A DNA stretch of 64,000 bases, from NCBI GenBank assembly GCA_011634665.1, contig WAEK01000005.1, positions 922,001-986,000 of the forward strand, given 5' to 3'. Source of the stretch: Mortierella sp. BCC40632. Taxonomy: Eukaryota; Mortierellomycota; Mortierellomycetes; Mortierellales; Mortierellaceae. The notes below the pieces were generated by a model, which saw only the letters and a list, made by a program, of their open reading frames with translations, made no database searches and was not told where the DNA came from. Both the position numbers and the translations under genes were made by a program. Positions 9,625-18,675 of the stretch are shown here, piece after piece (the stretch's first letter is position 1; each line of letters begins with the position of its first letter).

Positions 9625-10720
9625 TCAGAGGAAATAATATTTCTCCCATGGTCCAGAAGATCGGAGGAGGGAGTAGCAGCAACAAGAGTCTGGACCTTTT
9701 CTAGTTGCTGTTGGCTTTTTTCCCGACTGAGGTGGGGGGGGGGAGTGGCTGTTTGCTGCGCCTGGGGGGGGGAGTGGTTTCAATGTTGTTGAATTGTCGG
9801 GAGGGTTTCGCAGAAGGGGAAAGGTGCGGCATTTGTCCGCCATGTGGCCTATTTTGCGACATTTGAAGCATCCCCTGTTCGCCTTGAGGTATTCGCGTTC
9901 CTCGTTGGTGAGCTTAGCTGGGCGAGGGACGCTGCCTCGGTTATTCGAAAGGTTTGACAAATAATTGACTTGGGCAGAGAGATTATTGATCATCATCTGC
10001 ATAGAGTCAATGTCCATGGCGTTAGGGTCCTTGACAGGGGTGGTCTTGGAGGTAAGGCCCTCAGGGGGAAGAGGATGGCATGCACGTTTGTAGCCTGTTG
10101 GATGGCCACATCCAAAGATTTGGGCTCACGAAGGCGAACCTCTTTGCTAGTATCATAGTGTAGGCCTTTCATGTACCAGTGTAAGGCAGTTTCGTCGTCG
10201 AGTGGGGGACGCGTCGTCTCAAGCGGCGGAACTCGTGAGTGTAGGCAGCAATGGTTCGTTTGCCTTGTTTCAGACCTTCGAGGGCCTCACGAGCGGCGGT
10301 CTTTGCATTAGGAGGAGTGTGGAAATCAAGGAATGCCTCTCGAAATTTTATCCATGGGCAGGTGATGTTGAGACCGCATGTTCTCCACCAGGATTTAGCG
10401 TCTCCAGTAAGGTTTAAGGCTGTATACTGCACCCAGTCGCATTCGTTGAGCTTGACGACCTGGTAATACTCCTCCTGGTTGTCGATGAAGTTGTTGCAGG
10501 CGTCCGCGTCGATGTCCCCAGAGTAGGGGGCGGGGGTTTGAGGTTTGAGGATTTTATGCAAGGTACGCGCAAAGTCGCGGTGAGCAGCCTCAATTTCAAG
10601 CTGGGATGGGGCGGGGGGAGCAGAGGGGGTGGTGATGGACGAGAGCAGAGAGCTGATCCTGTTTCTTTCCTCCTCTGGGAGGGAGGCGACGATGCTGAGG
10701 ATTTCGTGCTGGGCCGACAT
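9625..10720 (-). pseudogene. Gag of Gypsy-B, one internal frameshift
   Basis: Gag starts MSAQHEILSIVASLPEEERN at 10720, shortly after the primer-binding site. It contains the capsid core FIDNQEEYYQVVKL, AKSWWRTCGL and WIKFREAFLDFHTPPNA. A one-base shift in a run of Cs near 10210 breaks it. The frame resumes as MDIDSMQMMINNL and ends with a CCHC knuckle CFKCRKIGHMADKC (about 9822-9863) and a Pro-rich tail. About 360 residues in total is normal for a Ty3/Gypsy Gag. Confidence 0.88.
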
Positions 10721-10978
10721 GTTGGAAATAGGGGAAACAGAATAGGGGTGAGAAAAGAGAGAGGAAAAAAGAAAAAAGGGGGGAGGGCGGGAGGGTCAAG
10801 GGAAAAAAGGGGTGGGGAAAAAAAAAGAAAAGAGAGGGAGGGTTCTAGGAACCGAGTGGAAAGGAAAGTAGAGGGGAAGAGTGAAAGTGAAGTGAATAAA
10901 GAAAGTACTGCCAGGGAGCTGCCTAACGAGTGGAAGGAAAGATAATAGTCAGGGTAGAAGAGGCAGTGAATCGAGGTA

Positions 10979-10990
10979 CCTTTGCTAACA
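10979..10990 (-). other. Primer-binding site of Gypsy-B (variant)
   Basis: The - strand reads TGTTAGCAAAGG directly after the 5' LTR. It matches the TGGCAGCAAAGG site of Gypsy-C, -D and -N at 10 of 12 bases, so it is probably the same tRNA primer with two mismatches. Confidence 0.6.
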
Positions 10991-11152
10991 TCTAACAAAG
11001 AAGGGAGTGGCAGGAAAAGATGATCTTTATTGGTGGTAGGTGAAGGGACTATTTATACATGTGAGTGAGGTGGACCTTTTAAGTTATAGGGGTGGGAGTG
11101 GACATGACCTCAAAGGTTAAAGGGGTGGGTGCTGATGGTCGATACTGTGACA
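10991..11152 (-). repeat. 5' LTR of Gypsy-B (162 bp)
   Basis: Identical to the 3' LTR at 5523-5684. The target duplication CTTAC follows at 11153-11157. Confidence 0.93.
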
Positions 11153-11197
11153 CTTACCTCGTTCCTCTTACCCTTTTCCCCCTGCTTTGTCCATGAC

Positions 11198-11323
11198 AAC
11201 AACATAGTGGCGCGCCACTATCCGCGCCCCCAAATAGTCCCTCAACCTGTATAAATACCCTTCCCTCACTATCCTTAATAAAGCAGACTTACTCCGACTT
11301 CCACGATCGCCTTTTCTATTGCA
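11198..11323 (+). repeat. LTR fragment of the Gypsy-D family
   Basis: About 126 bp match the Gypsy-D LTR (34328-34489 and 46405-46566) from ACAACATAGTGGCGCGCC through TATAAATACCC and AATAAAGCAGAC to the terminal TATTGCA. The first ~36 bp of the LTR are absent. It abuts a foreign gag at 11324. The inverted GTGGCGCGCCAC core is a perfect 12-bp palindrome. Confidence 0.85.
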
Positions 11324-11831
11324 ACGAAATGGCGAAACCGATTTTACTGCTGTCGTCGGGGAAGGAGGCGGGATTGGCGTTGAAGTACAGGGCAAGGTGG
11401 GAAAGGAAGGTCCTGCAGTCGTCTCTTTTGCCAGAGAACTTGGAAGGCTCAGCGACCTTGGATTTGCTGGGGCGGGATTCGAGGGCGGGCAGGGTAGTCA
11501 GGGCAGGGAGGGAGGACTTGAGGACGAACTTGTCTTCGCAATCCCCTCGCAGAGTTGCGAGATCTTTGGCTAGGTTCTTGATGCTCGTGTCAACGTCATT
11601 GGAATTTCTTTCGAAAACTTTTTCAACGGTGTCGTGGACTTGTCCTTTGACACGGACGTCCAAAGAGCTGGTAAGACTGGTCAGGCTTTGTTCGATGAAC
11701 TGGATTCGGGTGGGGATGGCTTGGAGGAACTGGAGTTGGGCATCGGTGAGGCAGCGGGCTTCGAGATTGGCGATGCGAGGGGCCAGTGAGTTGAGAAACT
11801 CGATCTGGTCGGCTTCGATGGACTGGGACAT
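11324..11831 (-). pseudogene. Gag N-terminal half of Gypsy-F, truncated
   Basis: A Gag starts at ATG 11831 with MSQSIEADQIEFLNSLAP, 28 bp inside the F-type LTR. It has a predicted helical N-terminal region, then KVAEPSKFSGKRDDCRTFLSHL and LYFNANPASFPDDSSKIGFA, the typical start of a fungal Gypsy capsid domain. Homology stops at 11324 where a Gypsy-D-type LTR end begins, so the last residues (SLQ) are read from LTR sequence. The rest of Gypsy-F is not in the window. Confidence 0.85.
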
Positions 11832-11859
11832 GGAAACAGGAATGGTTATGATCCAGAAA

Positions 11860-12106
11860 TGTCAGGAACTGACACTGGGACCAAGGGGAAATGGATGGGG
11901 GGAAGACAAGGCAGGTACTCAGGGAAGAAGATTTTATTTCTGGATGCAGGTTACTGGTGGGGGAGAAAGGAACTACTTATACTAGATGATTGGGCTGTGT
12001 TGCAGTGAGTCATACTGACTAACTACTGCGGGTGGCTTCTGTGGTGGTGAACAACAGTCAATCTCATTTGACCATTGACTCTTGGTACGCGGTGGTTGTC
12101 GTGACA
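11860..12106 (-). repeat. 5' LTR of Gypsy-F (247 bp)
   Basis: On the - strand it starts TGTCACGACAACC and ends CAGTTCCTGACA, just upstream of the F gag. A solo copy of the same LTR with an ACTTT duplication is at 54353-54611, which fixes both ends. Confidence 0.85.
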
Positions 12107-12169
12107 CCCGACGTTCTCCACCAGAAGCGAGCATCATCTACGAGAGCGAGGACGACATAAGGTACCCAC

Positions 12170-12333
12170 CAGTGTTTCTTAACGAACAGAAAAAGTCAAG
12201 ATCTCATCTCGTTAAGCCTCGGACTCGTTTCGATAAGCCCGTACTAACTCCCTGTAAATGGCCATTATCGAAACGAAACGTTAACGAAACGAAACGAGTT
12301 ATCGAACGAAATCCGTCTCGTTGAGAAACACTG
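12170..12333 (-). mobile_element. hAT-type MITE a (164 bp, TSD GTACCCAC)
   Basis: Termini CAGTGTTTCTTAACG and CGTTGAGAAACACTG form inverted repeats. An 8-bp duplication GTACCCAC occurs at 12162-12169 and 12334-12341. Removing the element restores the Gypsy-H gag sequence. The interior has repeated GAAACGAAACG and TTAACGA blocks and no ORF. The 8-bp duplication and the CAGTG start indicate the hAT superfamily. Confidence 0.9.
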
Positions 12334-12486
12334 GTACCCACAGGTCAGTGCTTAGCAGCACAATTGTATAGTATTCATCGTAGCTGTCCAAAAAATTAAG
12401 ACAAGCCTCCGCGTCGATTTCGCCTTTGTAAGGTTCCGGTTTTTGCGGTTTGAGTACGGCCGCCAGGGTGCGAGCGAGGTCATGGC

Positions 12487-12584
12487 TAGTGTTTTTCATG
12501 AGTTCGAAATCTTGGACGCTGATTGGCTGAAACTCTAAATCTAGCCAATCAGCGTTCAAGATTTCCAACTCACGAAGAACACTA
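12487..12584 (+). mobile_element. hAT-type MITE b, copy 1 (98 bp, TSD GTCATGGC)
   Basis: A near-perfect fold-back element, TAGTGTTTTTCATGAG to CACGAAGAACACTA, with an 8-bp duplication GTCATGGC at 12479-12486 and 12585-12592. Both arms contain GATTGGCT/AGCCAATC. It sits inside the Gypsy-H gag. Confidence 0.92.
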
Positions 12585-12731
12585 GTCATGGCGTACAGCC
12601 TCGGAAGTGGAAGGATCAGAAATATGTTCAGGTATGGTGAGGCACGACACAGGGAATCAAGGACAAGGGGGTTTGGGGAAGGAGAAAAATGATGGAGTAG
12701 GTGTGCTGGGTCAAGGGTCAGGGATCAGGGG

Positions 12732-12829
12732 TAGTGTTCTTTATGAGTTGGAAATCTTGGACGCTGATTGGCTAAAACTCTAAATCTAGCCAATCAGCGA
12801 TCAAGATTTCCAACTCACGAAGAATACTA
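12732..12829 (+). mobile_element. hAT-type MITE b, copy 2 (98 bp, TSD ATCAGGGG)
   Basis: Same length and structure as copy 1, beginning TAGTGTTCTTTATGAG and ending CACGAAGAATACTA, with the duplication ATCAGGGG at 12724-12731 and 12830-12837. It sits in the leader of Gypsy-H, about 150 bp from copy 1. Confidence 0.92.
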
Positions 12830-12849
12830 ATCAGGGGTGGATCGGGAAA

Positions 12850-13028
12850 CCTTTACTGCCATGCAGCAGTAAGAGGTCGTAAGAGCTGATCTTAAATAGA
12901 GGAGGAGTGAGGGTCTAATTATACTAGTAAAGGTGTTTACACAGGTGGAGAGAATTTTGGGGGCGCGGATAGTGGCGTGCCACTATATTGTACAGAGTTA
13001 GGAGCAGCAATGTGGCTGTCCTATTTCA
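12850..13028 (-). repeat. 5' LTR (12862-13028) and primer-binding site of Gypsy-H
   Basis: On the - strand the LTR starts TGAAATAGGACAGCCACATTGC and ends TACTGCTGCA, 167 bp. It is a diverged relative of the Gypsy-D LTR, with the GGCRCGCC palindrome region kept. It is followed by TGGCAGTAAAGG (12850-12861), one mismatch from the common primer-binding site. The 60 bp between 13029 and 13091 show nothing recognisable. Confidence 0.85.
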
Positions 13029-13324
13029 GATAAGTCAGTGTGCAGGAACTCGGAATTCTCCAAGAAAATCTTCCCTCTGATAGTCAAAGAGACAAGTAGA
13101 GTACCCGCGGCTTCGCCACGGGCACTCGACTCTCGCCTTTGGTAGTCTTTCCTTCTTTCCTTCTTTCAAAGTTTTTTTTTTTTTTTTTTTATTTTTTAGC
13201 TGCAAGAGTGATGTGAATGAGCTTACCGTGAGGAAACGCCTCGATAGGGATGACCGTGGTAGTCAAAGGCGAAGAGCAAAGGGAAAGTGTGAGTCGGTGA
13301 GAAAAAGACATGCCTGGACACTTA

Positions 13325-14959
13325 CAGTTGGCGCCAAAATGGTTTCAATGTTTTCAGAAATTTCGCTTTTTCTAATTTTCTCGTTTATTCTTTCTTTCTC
13401 TTTCATATTCAATTCTAATAGAAAGGAAAGTCTTATCAATGGTGGACCCGAGAAATAAGAAAGCGGGCCTTTATCACTTCACATGAGCGAGCTATGCCGC
13501 CTCCAATGTTGTCGTCTCATAGAAACCATTTTGCCACTAGTCCGGGAAAATTCTTCAATACCTCGTATTCCCCCCTTTCGCTTTCAACACGGCCTCTACT
13601 CTTCGTGGCATCGACTCATAGAGCTTGTCAATCATATCCTGTGGTATCAGCTCCCATTCCTCCAGCACCATATCCCACAATTCATGAACACTCGTCGTAG
13701 GCCGCTTCTCTCGTTGACCAATCTGAACCTTCAGCTTGTCCCAAACATGCTCGATTGGATTTAAATCTGCTGATTGTGCAGGCCATCGAAGAACCTCAAT
13801 ATCCTGATCCTCCAGGTACTTGGTTGTTGCTTTGGCTTTTTGTGTTTGGGGTCGTTGTCGTGCTGAAAAATGAAGTCATTTTTTCCGAGATCATAATACT
13901 CGAGACTTTCTTTCAATGTTGTGTCGAGAATATTGATGTAATCCTCCTTTTTCATAGTTCCTTCATAGATCTGACAGCCATAGCCAAGTCCCTTGGACGT
14001 CATACAGCCCCAGAACATCAAGGATCCACCTCCATGCTTGACAGTAGGTTGAAGATGAAATGGTTGAACCGGATCGCCTGGCTTAGCCCAGTAATATTGT
14101 ATCCCGTCCGAGTTCCAGATGTTTATCTTTTTGTTCATCTGAGAATACCACTCGCTTCCAGTCATCGATGGTCCAATTTTTATGACCTCTTGCCCACTCC
14201 AACCCGCGCTTGCTTGTGTCGCTTACTAAGGAAAGGCTTTTTGACTTTTTTTTCTTCGCTTGAAAGCCGATCTCCCTGAGGTTGCGAAGGACTGATCTGT
14301 ACGAGATAACTGTCCCTTCACCATTGAGGCTCTTGTGGACCTGCTTGCCAGTCTTCAACATGCCGGAAAGTAACTTTCTGTTGAGATCATTCTTGGAGCG
14401 AGCCGAGAGAATTCTTGGTCTTCCTGTTGGTTGCCTTTGTAGAGTAGGTAAATGCTTGGTTCGGATCCTTGAAACAAAAGCAGGGCTGACTGATAATCGT
14501 CTAGCGACATTCTTGACGGAGTAGCCTGCTTTTAGCTGGCTTATGATAGAGTTTTGAGTGTCTTCTTTCGTTTTTTTCATGATGGAGGAATATCGACCAT
14601 CTTCGAGCGATTGCACCCGTATTTTATATCAAACTTGTCAAGATCTATTCATCTTCTTTTAATCTCTCTGACTGACTGTAGATATAAGACAAACGATTGT
14701 GAAAAAAGAGATGAAATAGCAATAAATATAAATGGCGTGCCCAAGTGGCGAAATGGTTCCAATATCTAGCTTCAACAATTTACCTCATAGCACGCCTTTC
14801 TGACAACATATTGAAAATCTATTTACACTGTCGTGAACAAGGCATTCTGGGTATTGTTTTCAATCTAAGCAACAAGGTGCATTTACATATTCTCGATGGG
14901 TAGAAAATTGCTAAAATATGAAAATTTGAGAATTATTGAAACCATTTTGGCGCCCACTG
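13325..14959 (-). mobile_element. Tc1/mariner family A, copy 1 (1635 bp, TA duplication)
   Basis: The termini are CAGTTGGCGCCAAAATGG and CCATTTTGGCGCCCACTG, flanked by TA at 13323-13324 and 14960-14961. The other inverted arm has the uninterrupted site GGACACTTAGTCTCAGG (reverse complement, near 59810-59825), so the insertion post-dates the duplication or occurred in one arm only. Transposase is on the - strand. The ~600 bp outside the transposase are terminal and subterminal sequence. Confidence 0.96.
13555..14580 (-). pseudogene. Tc1-like transposase (family A, copy 1), frameshifted
   Basis: It starts MKKTKEDTQNSIISQLK, then the helix-turn-helix AGYSVKNVARRLSVSPAFV and GRPRILS (AT-hook-like GRPR). 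The DDE domain follows: WKRVVFSDE, IFQHDNDPKH, SADLNPIEHVWDKLK. There are 34 residues between the second Asp and the Glu (DD34E). The full protein would be about 340 residues, normal for the family. This copy has frame breaks near 14135 (TTTTTGTTCATC in place of TTTGTTTCATC), near 13845 and near 13700. Confidence 0.92.
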
Positions 14960-15199
14960 TAGTCTCAGGGACGCTGAGTATTTACTCTGTTTCCTGTCCC
15001 ACAGGAGGCTATGTATATCTAATGTAGCTGCTGTGATGTGCACGTGCCCAGGGCCCTGCTCCTCTGATATGGGTCTCCCACCATAGATCCCAAGTCGAAC
15101 TGCAAGATTAAATGAAGCAGACAGTGGGTGACTGGGTGTACTTTACTAATGCTCCACCGAATCCTTGCCCCTATCCTCTCTATCTCCTAGACACACGCT

Positions 15200-15203
15200 C
15201 AAG

Positions 15204-15240
<37 letters not shown>

Positions 15241-15345
15241 ATTTTTTTTTTTTTTTTTTTTTTTTCGTATATCTCTCCTTATTCTTTCTCTCACTCTTTC
15301 TTTCACTACCTTTCTCTTTCTTTCTTTCTCTCTCTCTCTCTATCG
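15200..15345 (+). repeat. Polypyrimidine (CT)n and poly(T) tract
   Basis: A mix of CTCTCT, TTTCTTTC and a run of about 20 T. The reverse complement occurs in the other arm at 59448-59572 with different lengths, a useful marker for slippage. Confidence 0.9.
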
Positions 15346-15509
15346 TAGCATTCCTTTTATTCTCATTCTAACTTTCTGAAGGGACGTGGAGGGGGGAAGG
15401 CAACAAAGCCGGGTGTAATGGGGATAAAGAGTCGGAGACATGCGTACTATAGACTATCGCATCTTATCTTATCTCTGTCTGTCTGTTTTTTTTTTTTTTT
15501 TTTTTATTT

Positions 15510-17015
15510 TTAATATTTCCCTTCATTGTTGTAAGAATTGTCGCGGAGAATGACCTGATGTTCTTCCTCATATTCTTGGTCATATTCAAAGTCTTCGCGT
15601 AGAGCATCCTCGTCAAATTGGGAGTCTACTCCAAAGTAATACTCTCATTCGACCCTCCGTACACCATTTTATCTTTTTGCAAGAGCATAGAGATGTGTCG
15701 GAAAGGCAATGGATACATGTCGTTCATGAGAAGCAATGGCATTGATATACTGAAGCGTCTTCAGGTATTTCAAAACCGACCAGGTCCTCATGGTTTACAA
15801 AGGGGATATCTTTGTACTCAAATGGTTCCAACCAACTGGATAGCTCTTTTAATTGAAAAATATATGGGTTGAATGAGCTTATTATCACTCCTTCTTCATC
15901 ACGGGTAGAAATAGTGATGGAGCAAAGTTTATCATGCCTTGATTGCTGGATGTCATTGTCTGCTGATCTGGGGTCATGAGGAGGAGGAGGGGACTCCAAG
16001 TCCGAGAAAAGGGGGACAATACTGACGTCGACCACTTCGAAAAGTTGCAATATTATTTCTATTTCTGTTGGATCTAGAAGGACAGGTTGGACATTGCAGC
16101 GGGGTCATCGCGAGTACTCCTGGCTGGAGTGATTTTGCTCGAGGCATCCTTCGCAGATCAAACCTTAATTGATTGAACCAAGGATAAAAAAAAAGGGACA
16201 TATCTCTGAGGTGAGGAAAGAGATAGGGAGATAGGATGGTAGAGAGGATAACAGAAGGCAAGGACAGTGTGAAAGGGCATACTCTGTCTCATATCGCTCT
16301 TTTATATCCTCCTCTGTTTTGAGTAGCATGAAGCGATGAAAGGGAGAAGGCGGTGGAGACAAAAAGTGAAGTAGTGGACACAGAAAGTATAAGTACAATA
16401 GGAGAGATTAGGCTTAATAGTGTGTTGTTTAATCTCCTTTTCTCTTTTTCACTCTTTCTTGAAGTCTCTCTCTCTGTGTGTGTGGGTGTGAAGGTAATTA
16501 AACCTCTCATTTAGTTGGTTTTACTCGAGATGTTTGAGTCATCTCATAGTCAAACTGGGGCAATTATTGCAAAGACACAGGGCAAATAGTGTTGCTTCAT
16601 ACTCCAGTTGTTAATATCTCTGTAAATGTGCAATGTGCGTGGGAAGACGTGAAAGAAAAAAAAAGACAGTGTTGCGTGGGAAAGAAAAGAAAAGGAGAGA
16701 AAGGGTGTCTGTATGATAGGGATTTAATATCACTTTTACCCCTACTCTATCCAGGTTGGGCTCTATCTTGAAGAAGACCATGGAGCCATTAGTTACTGCT
16801 GAATCTGTCGTACACAGGAATGTAGATTCTTCACAGAGATACTTCCGAGTATGAGTTGGTTCGCAGATCAGTGAGCTTGTGTATGGATACTGAATGATTA
16901 AGGTTTTTTTTTTTTTTTTATTGTTTCCTTTTCCTTTCGCTTTTTGAAGTAGTGTATGGAGGCCAATGCTCTCTAATCCTTGGCTCAGAAGGAGCTCCAG
17001 TAAGTTGGTTCTCAT
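15510..17015 (-). CDS. Candidate spliced gene, unknown function (left-arm copy)
   Basis: Reverse-complement twin of the model at 57773-59283; see that entry for details. Exon-like blocks on the - strand are MRTNLLELLLSQGLESIGLH from 17015, YLCEESTFLCTTDSAVTNG, a block with VVDVSIVPLFSDLE and GFEIPEDAS, and an acidic tail YYFGVDSQFDEDALRED ending at TAA 15510-15512. Protein blocks are identical in the two arms. I do not recognise the family. The middle splice junctions are unresolved, so it may be two genes or a pseudogene. Confidence 0.45.
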
Positions 17016-18003
17016 TTTAGGTGGGGATGGCACACTTTATTGAAGTGGTAATAGGGTAGTCTCCGTAATCCATAATGCTATCAACATTAGGCTTTTATGT
17101 TTCTTTTCAAACAACAATAGCTAATTCAATGGTTCACGGGAGGAAGACAATGTATTCATGTGAAAGGCAGCTTTGAATGGAAGAGAGAGATGAAGAGAGA
17201 GATTGAATGAATGTGCTCGTGTGAGAGAGAGAGGGAAAGAGTGTGGGAATTGGCCATTTTTATGTTGATGACTGAAAGTCAGCAGTATCAAAGCTCCTAC
17301 GCTCTCTACGCAGATGCCATCAAACCCACTGCAGCAGCTACAACCTCTTTCATGGAGCTGCTCCCAGTCTCTCTGTTGCAACAACTCCACTTAATTGCTC
17401 TGACCACCTTTCGCCTTGTACTGCAACTGCTACATCAACTGCTACATACATCTCTACAAAAAAAAAAAAAAAAAAAAAGAGCATACCTTTCCACGACTGT
17501 ACCTTTGAGGAGCCATATGCATGCGCTTCCTGCAATAATAGAAGCAAAGAAAGCCAACTTATCGAGGTCAATGGTGAGCACACGCAAGGAAGACGTTGAA
17601 ATGAACTACGGTCAAAATGGTTCAGTTGATAATGAAATGGAGACCATACACCTCTTGGGTCTCCTAGATGCCTCTCTCTCTCATATGCACTTGCCTTATT
17701 TCTGTTATCAATGCATAGGAAGAATAGCTGGTGCTTTTTCTATTTCTTGAATAAAAGAAAAACAAAAAGAAAAGAAACTTGGCTCAAGTCAATGAAAGAT
17801 TGAGGATATGAAAAGAGTAGAGACAAAAGGAAACACAGTGAGACAAATATCATGTACAGTAGGTTCTTACGGGTATGGTCGCTGGCGACTACGGGAAAGA
17901 GGAAAAGTAATTAGGCCTTTGCTGAAACGATGGATGGCGAGCAATGCTGGAATGTATAATGCTAAGGTGAATGAGGATGGCGAGGGACGGCTGTGGGAAT
18001 GAG

Positions 18004-18161
18004 GGTAGGTTGTTGAGAGGAGGAGGAGGGAGGGAAGCAGGAGAGGATAAGAAAGAGGAGGAGGAGGAGTTTAGAGCTGGAGGATGGAAGAAAGAAAGAA
18101 AGGTGGAGTGTGTTCAAGGAAGGGAAAGGAGTGCTATAAAAAAAAAAGTGGGGCATACCTC
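18004..18161. other. Purine-rich spacer between inverted arm and Gypsy-C
   Basis: 158 bp dominated by GGA, GAAAGAAAGAAAG and a run of A. No gene or repeat relationship seen elsewhere in the window. It may be the continuation of the duplicated unit, lost in the other arm where a Gypsy-E LTR abuts. Confidence 0.5.
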
Positions 18162-18231
18162 TGCAACAGTAAGGGGTCAGAAGAGCTGCTGTTTATTAGA
18201 GGGGGAGGGAGGGTCTATTTATACTGGTACA
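18162..18231 (-). repeat. 3' LTR of Gypsy-C (70 bp)
   Basis: On the - strand it runs from TGTACCAGTATAAATAG to CCTTACTGTTGCA and holds both a TATAAATA and an AATAAA within 70 bp. A polypurine tract AAAAGGGAAAGG (18232-18243) abuts it. The matching 5' end is at 25679. Confidence 0.82.
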
Positions 18232-18241
18232 CCTTTCCCTT

Positions 18242-18520
18242 TTAAAAATCCAACCCATTATCTTTTTTAAATTTTTCTACTAGATCGGGGCAATGCTCTA
18301 GGTTCTTGACTGGTTCCCAGGTATCGTCTTCTCTAGTGTATCCCTTCCAGCGAACTAGGAATTGGTGTTGCCTCCTGTGCCTTCGGTACTCCAACACTTC
18401 TTCTACCTCGTACTCCTCTTCGCCGTCGACTATCTCGGGGTCAGGTCGTGGAGGAGTCCTAGCTCCAAGGTCCTCTGGTGAAAGGGTGGTAGTGTCTGAA
18501 CCTGTCCACATGGAAGACAT
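18242..18520 (-). CDS. Chromodomain end of Gypsy-C integrase
   Basis: The - strand frame reads DPEIVDGEEEYEVEEVLEYRRHRRQHQFLVRWKGYTREDDTWEPVKNLEHC. This is a textbook chromodomain with the aromatic positions of the W...WEP motif, ending FKKDNGLDF just before the polypurine tract. It would direct new insertions to methylated-histone chromatin. The frame is open but out of phase with the upstream integrase. Confidence 0.9.
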   Translation of the reverse strand: MSSMWTGSDTTTLSPEDLGARTPPRPDPEIVDGEEEYEVEEVLEYRRHRRQHQFLVRWKGYTREDDTWEPVKNLEHCPDLVEKFKKDNGLDF

Positions 18521-18675
18521 CGTGGATTTTCATGGCAGGAGGCAGTTCAACCTTGAAAGTAACAGGTGAGTGCTTTTCCAGGAGGGGAATGGTCCAATAA
18601 AGCGCTGTTGCAGCTTTTTTTTCGATGATCTTGTGCTGTATGCTGGGATGGTGATGTTCTCTGCGTTCAGCATGA

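Larger units (their letters stand above)
5518..11152 (-). mobile_element. Gypsy-B: complete chromovirus with identical LTRs
   Basis: This is a full LTR retrotransposon on the - strand, 5' LTR 10991-11152 and 3' LTR 5523-5684. The two 162-bp LTRs look identical base for base, implying recent insertion. A 5-bp target duplication CTTAC sits at 5513-5517 and 11153-11157. Five extra bases (attga, 5518-5522) lie between the left duplication and the LTR. Internal order is gag, protease, RT, RNase H, integrase, chromodomain. Several single-base frame breaks interrupt it despite the identical LTRs. Confidence 0.95.
12107..12660 (-). pseudogene. Gag fragment of Gypsy-H carrying two MITEs
   Basis: With the MITEs skipped, the - strand reads a Gypsy Gag: DLARTLAAVLKPQKPEPYKGEIDAEACLNFLDSYDEYY, then past the second MITE LMSSSLVDDARFWWRTSG. 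It is similar to the Gypsy-N and Gypsy-B Gags. It is cut at 12107 by the Gypsy-F LTR. The upstream part (12593-12731) is leader sequence between LTR and gag. Confidence 0.8.
13092..18003 (+). repeat. Left arm of a ~3.3 kb inverted duplication
   Basis: The segment reappears in reverse complement at 54990-60057. Excluding later insertions (a mariner A here; a MITE and a mariner B in the other arm), both arms are about 3.28-3.30 kb and appear about 99% identical, differing mainly in poly(A) and (CT)n lengths. The outer edge is ACAAGTAGAG at 13092, followed by a hairpin at 13100-13126. The inner edge is near 18003. The arm contains a candidate spliced gene on the - strand and several long A/T homopolymers. 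Confidence 0.93.

Noticed and set aside
10414..10998. Leu/Ser/Phe-rich 194-residue ORF on the - strand
   Set aside because: It overlaps the Gypsy-B gag in another frame and its first half is pyrimidine-rich leader sequence.
11329..11985. 218-residue + strand ORF
   Set aside because: Antisense shadow of the Gypsy-F gag running into its LTR.
13100..13126. Classical Helitron 3' end
   Set aside because: The hairpin is present but no CTRR terminus, no 5' TC end and no Rep/Hel coding sequence were seen.
14735..14765. tRNA-like stretch GGCGTGCCCAAGTGGCGAAATGGTTCC in mariner A
   Set aside because: No cloverleaf could be formed around it; it is repeated in all three mariner copies as subterminal sequence.
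17211..17750. 180-residue ORF present in both inverted arms (also 57028-57576)
   Set aside because: It reads through a long A-run as poly-Lys whose length differs between arms and starts in GAGAGA simple sequence. Presence in both copies only reflects the duplication. It lies antisense to better exon candidates.
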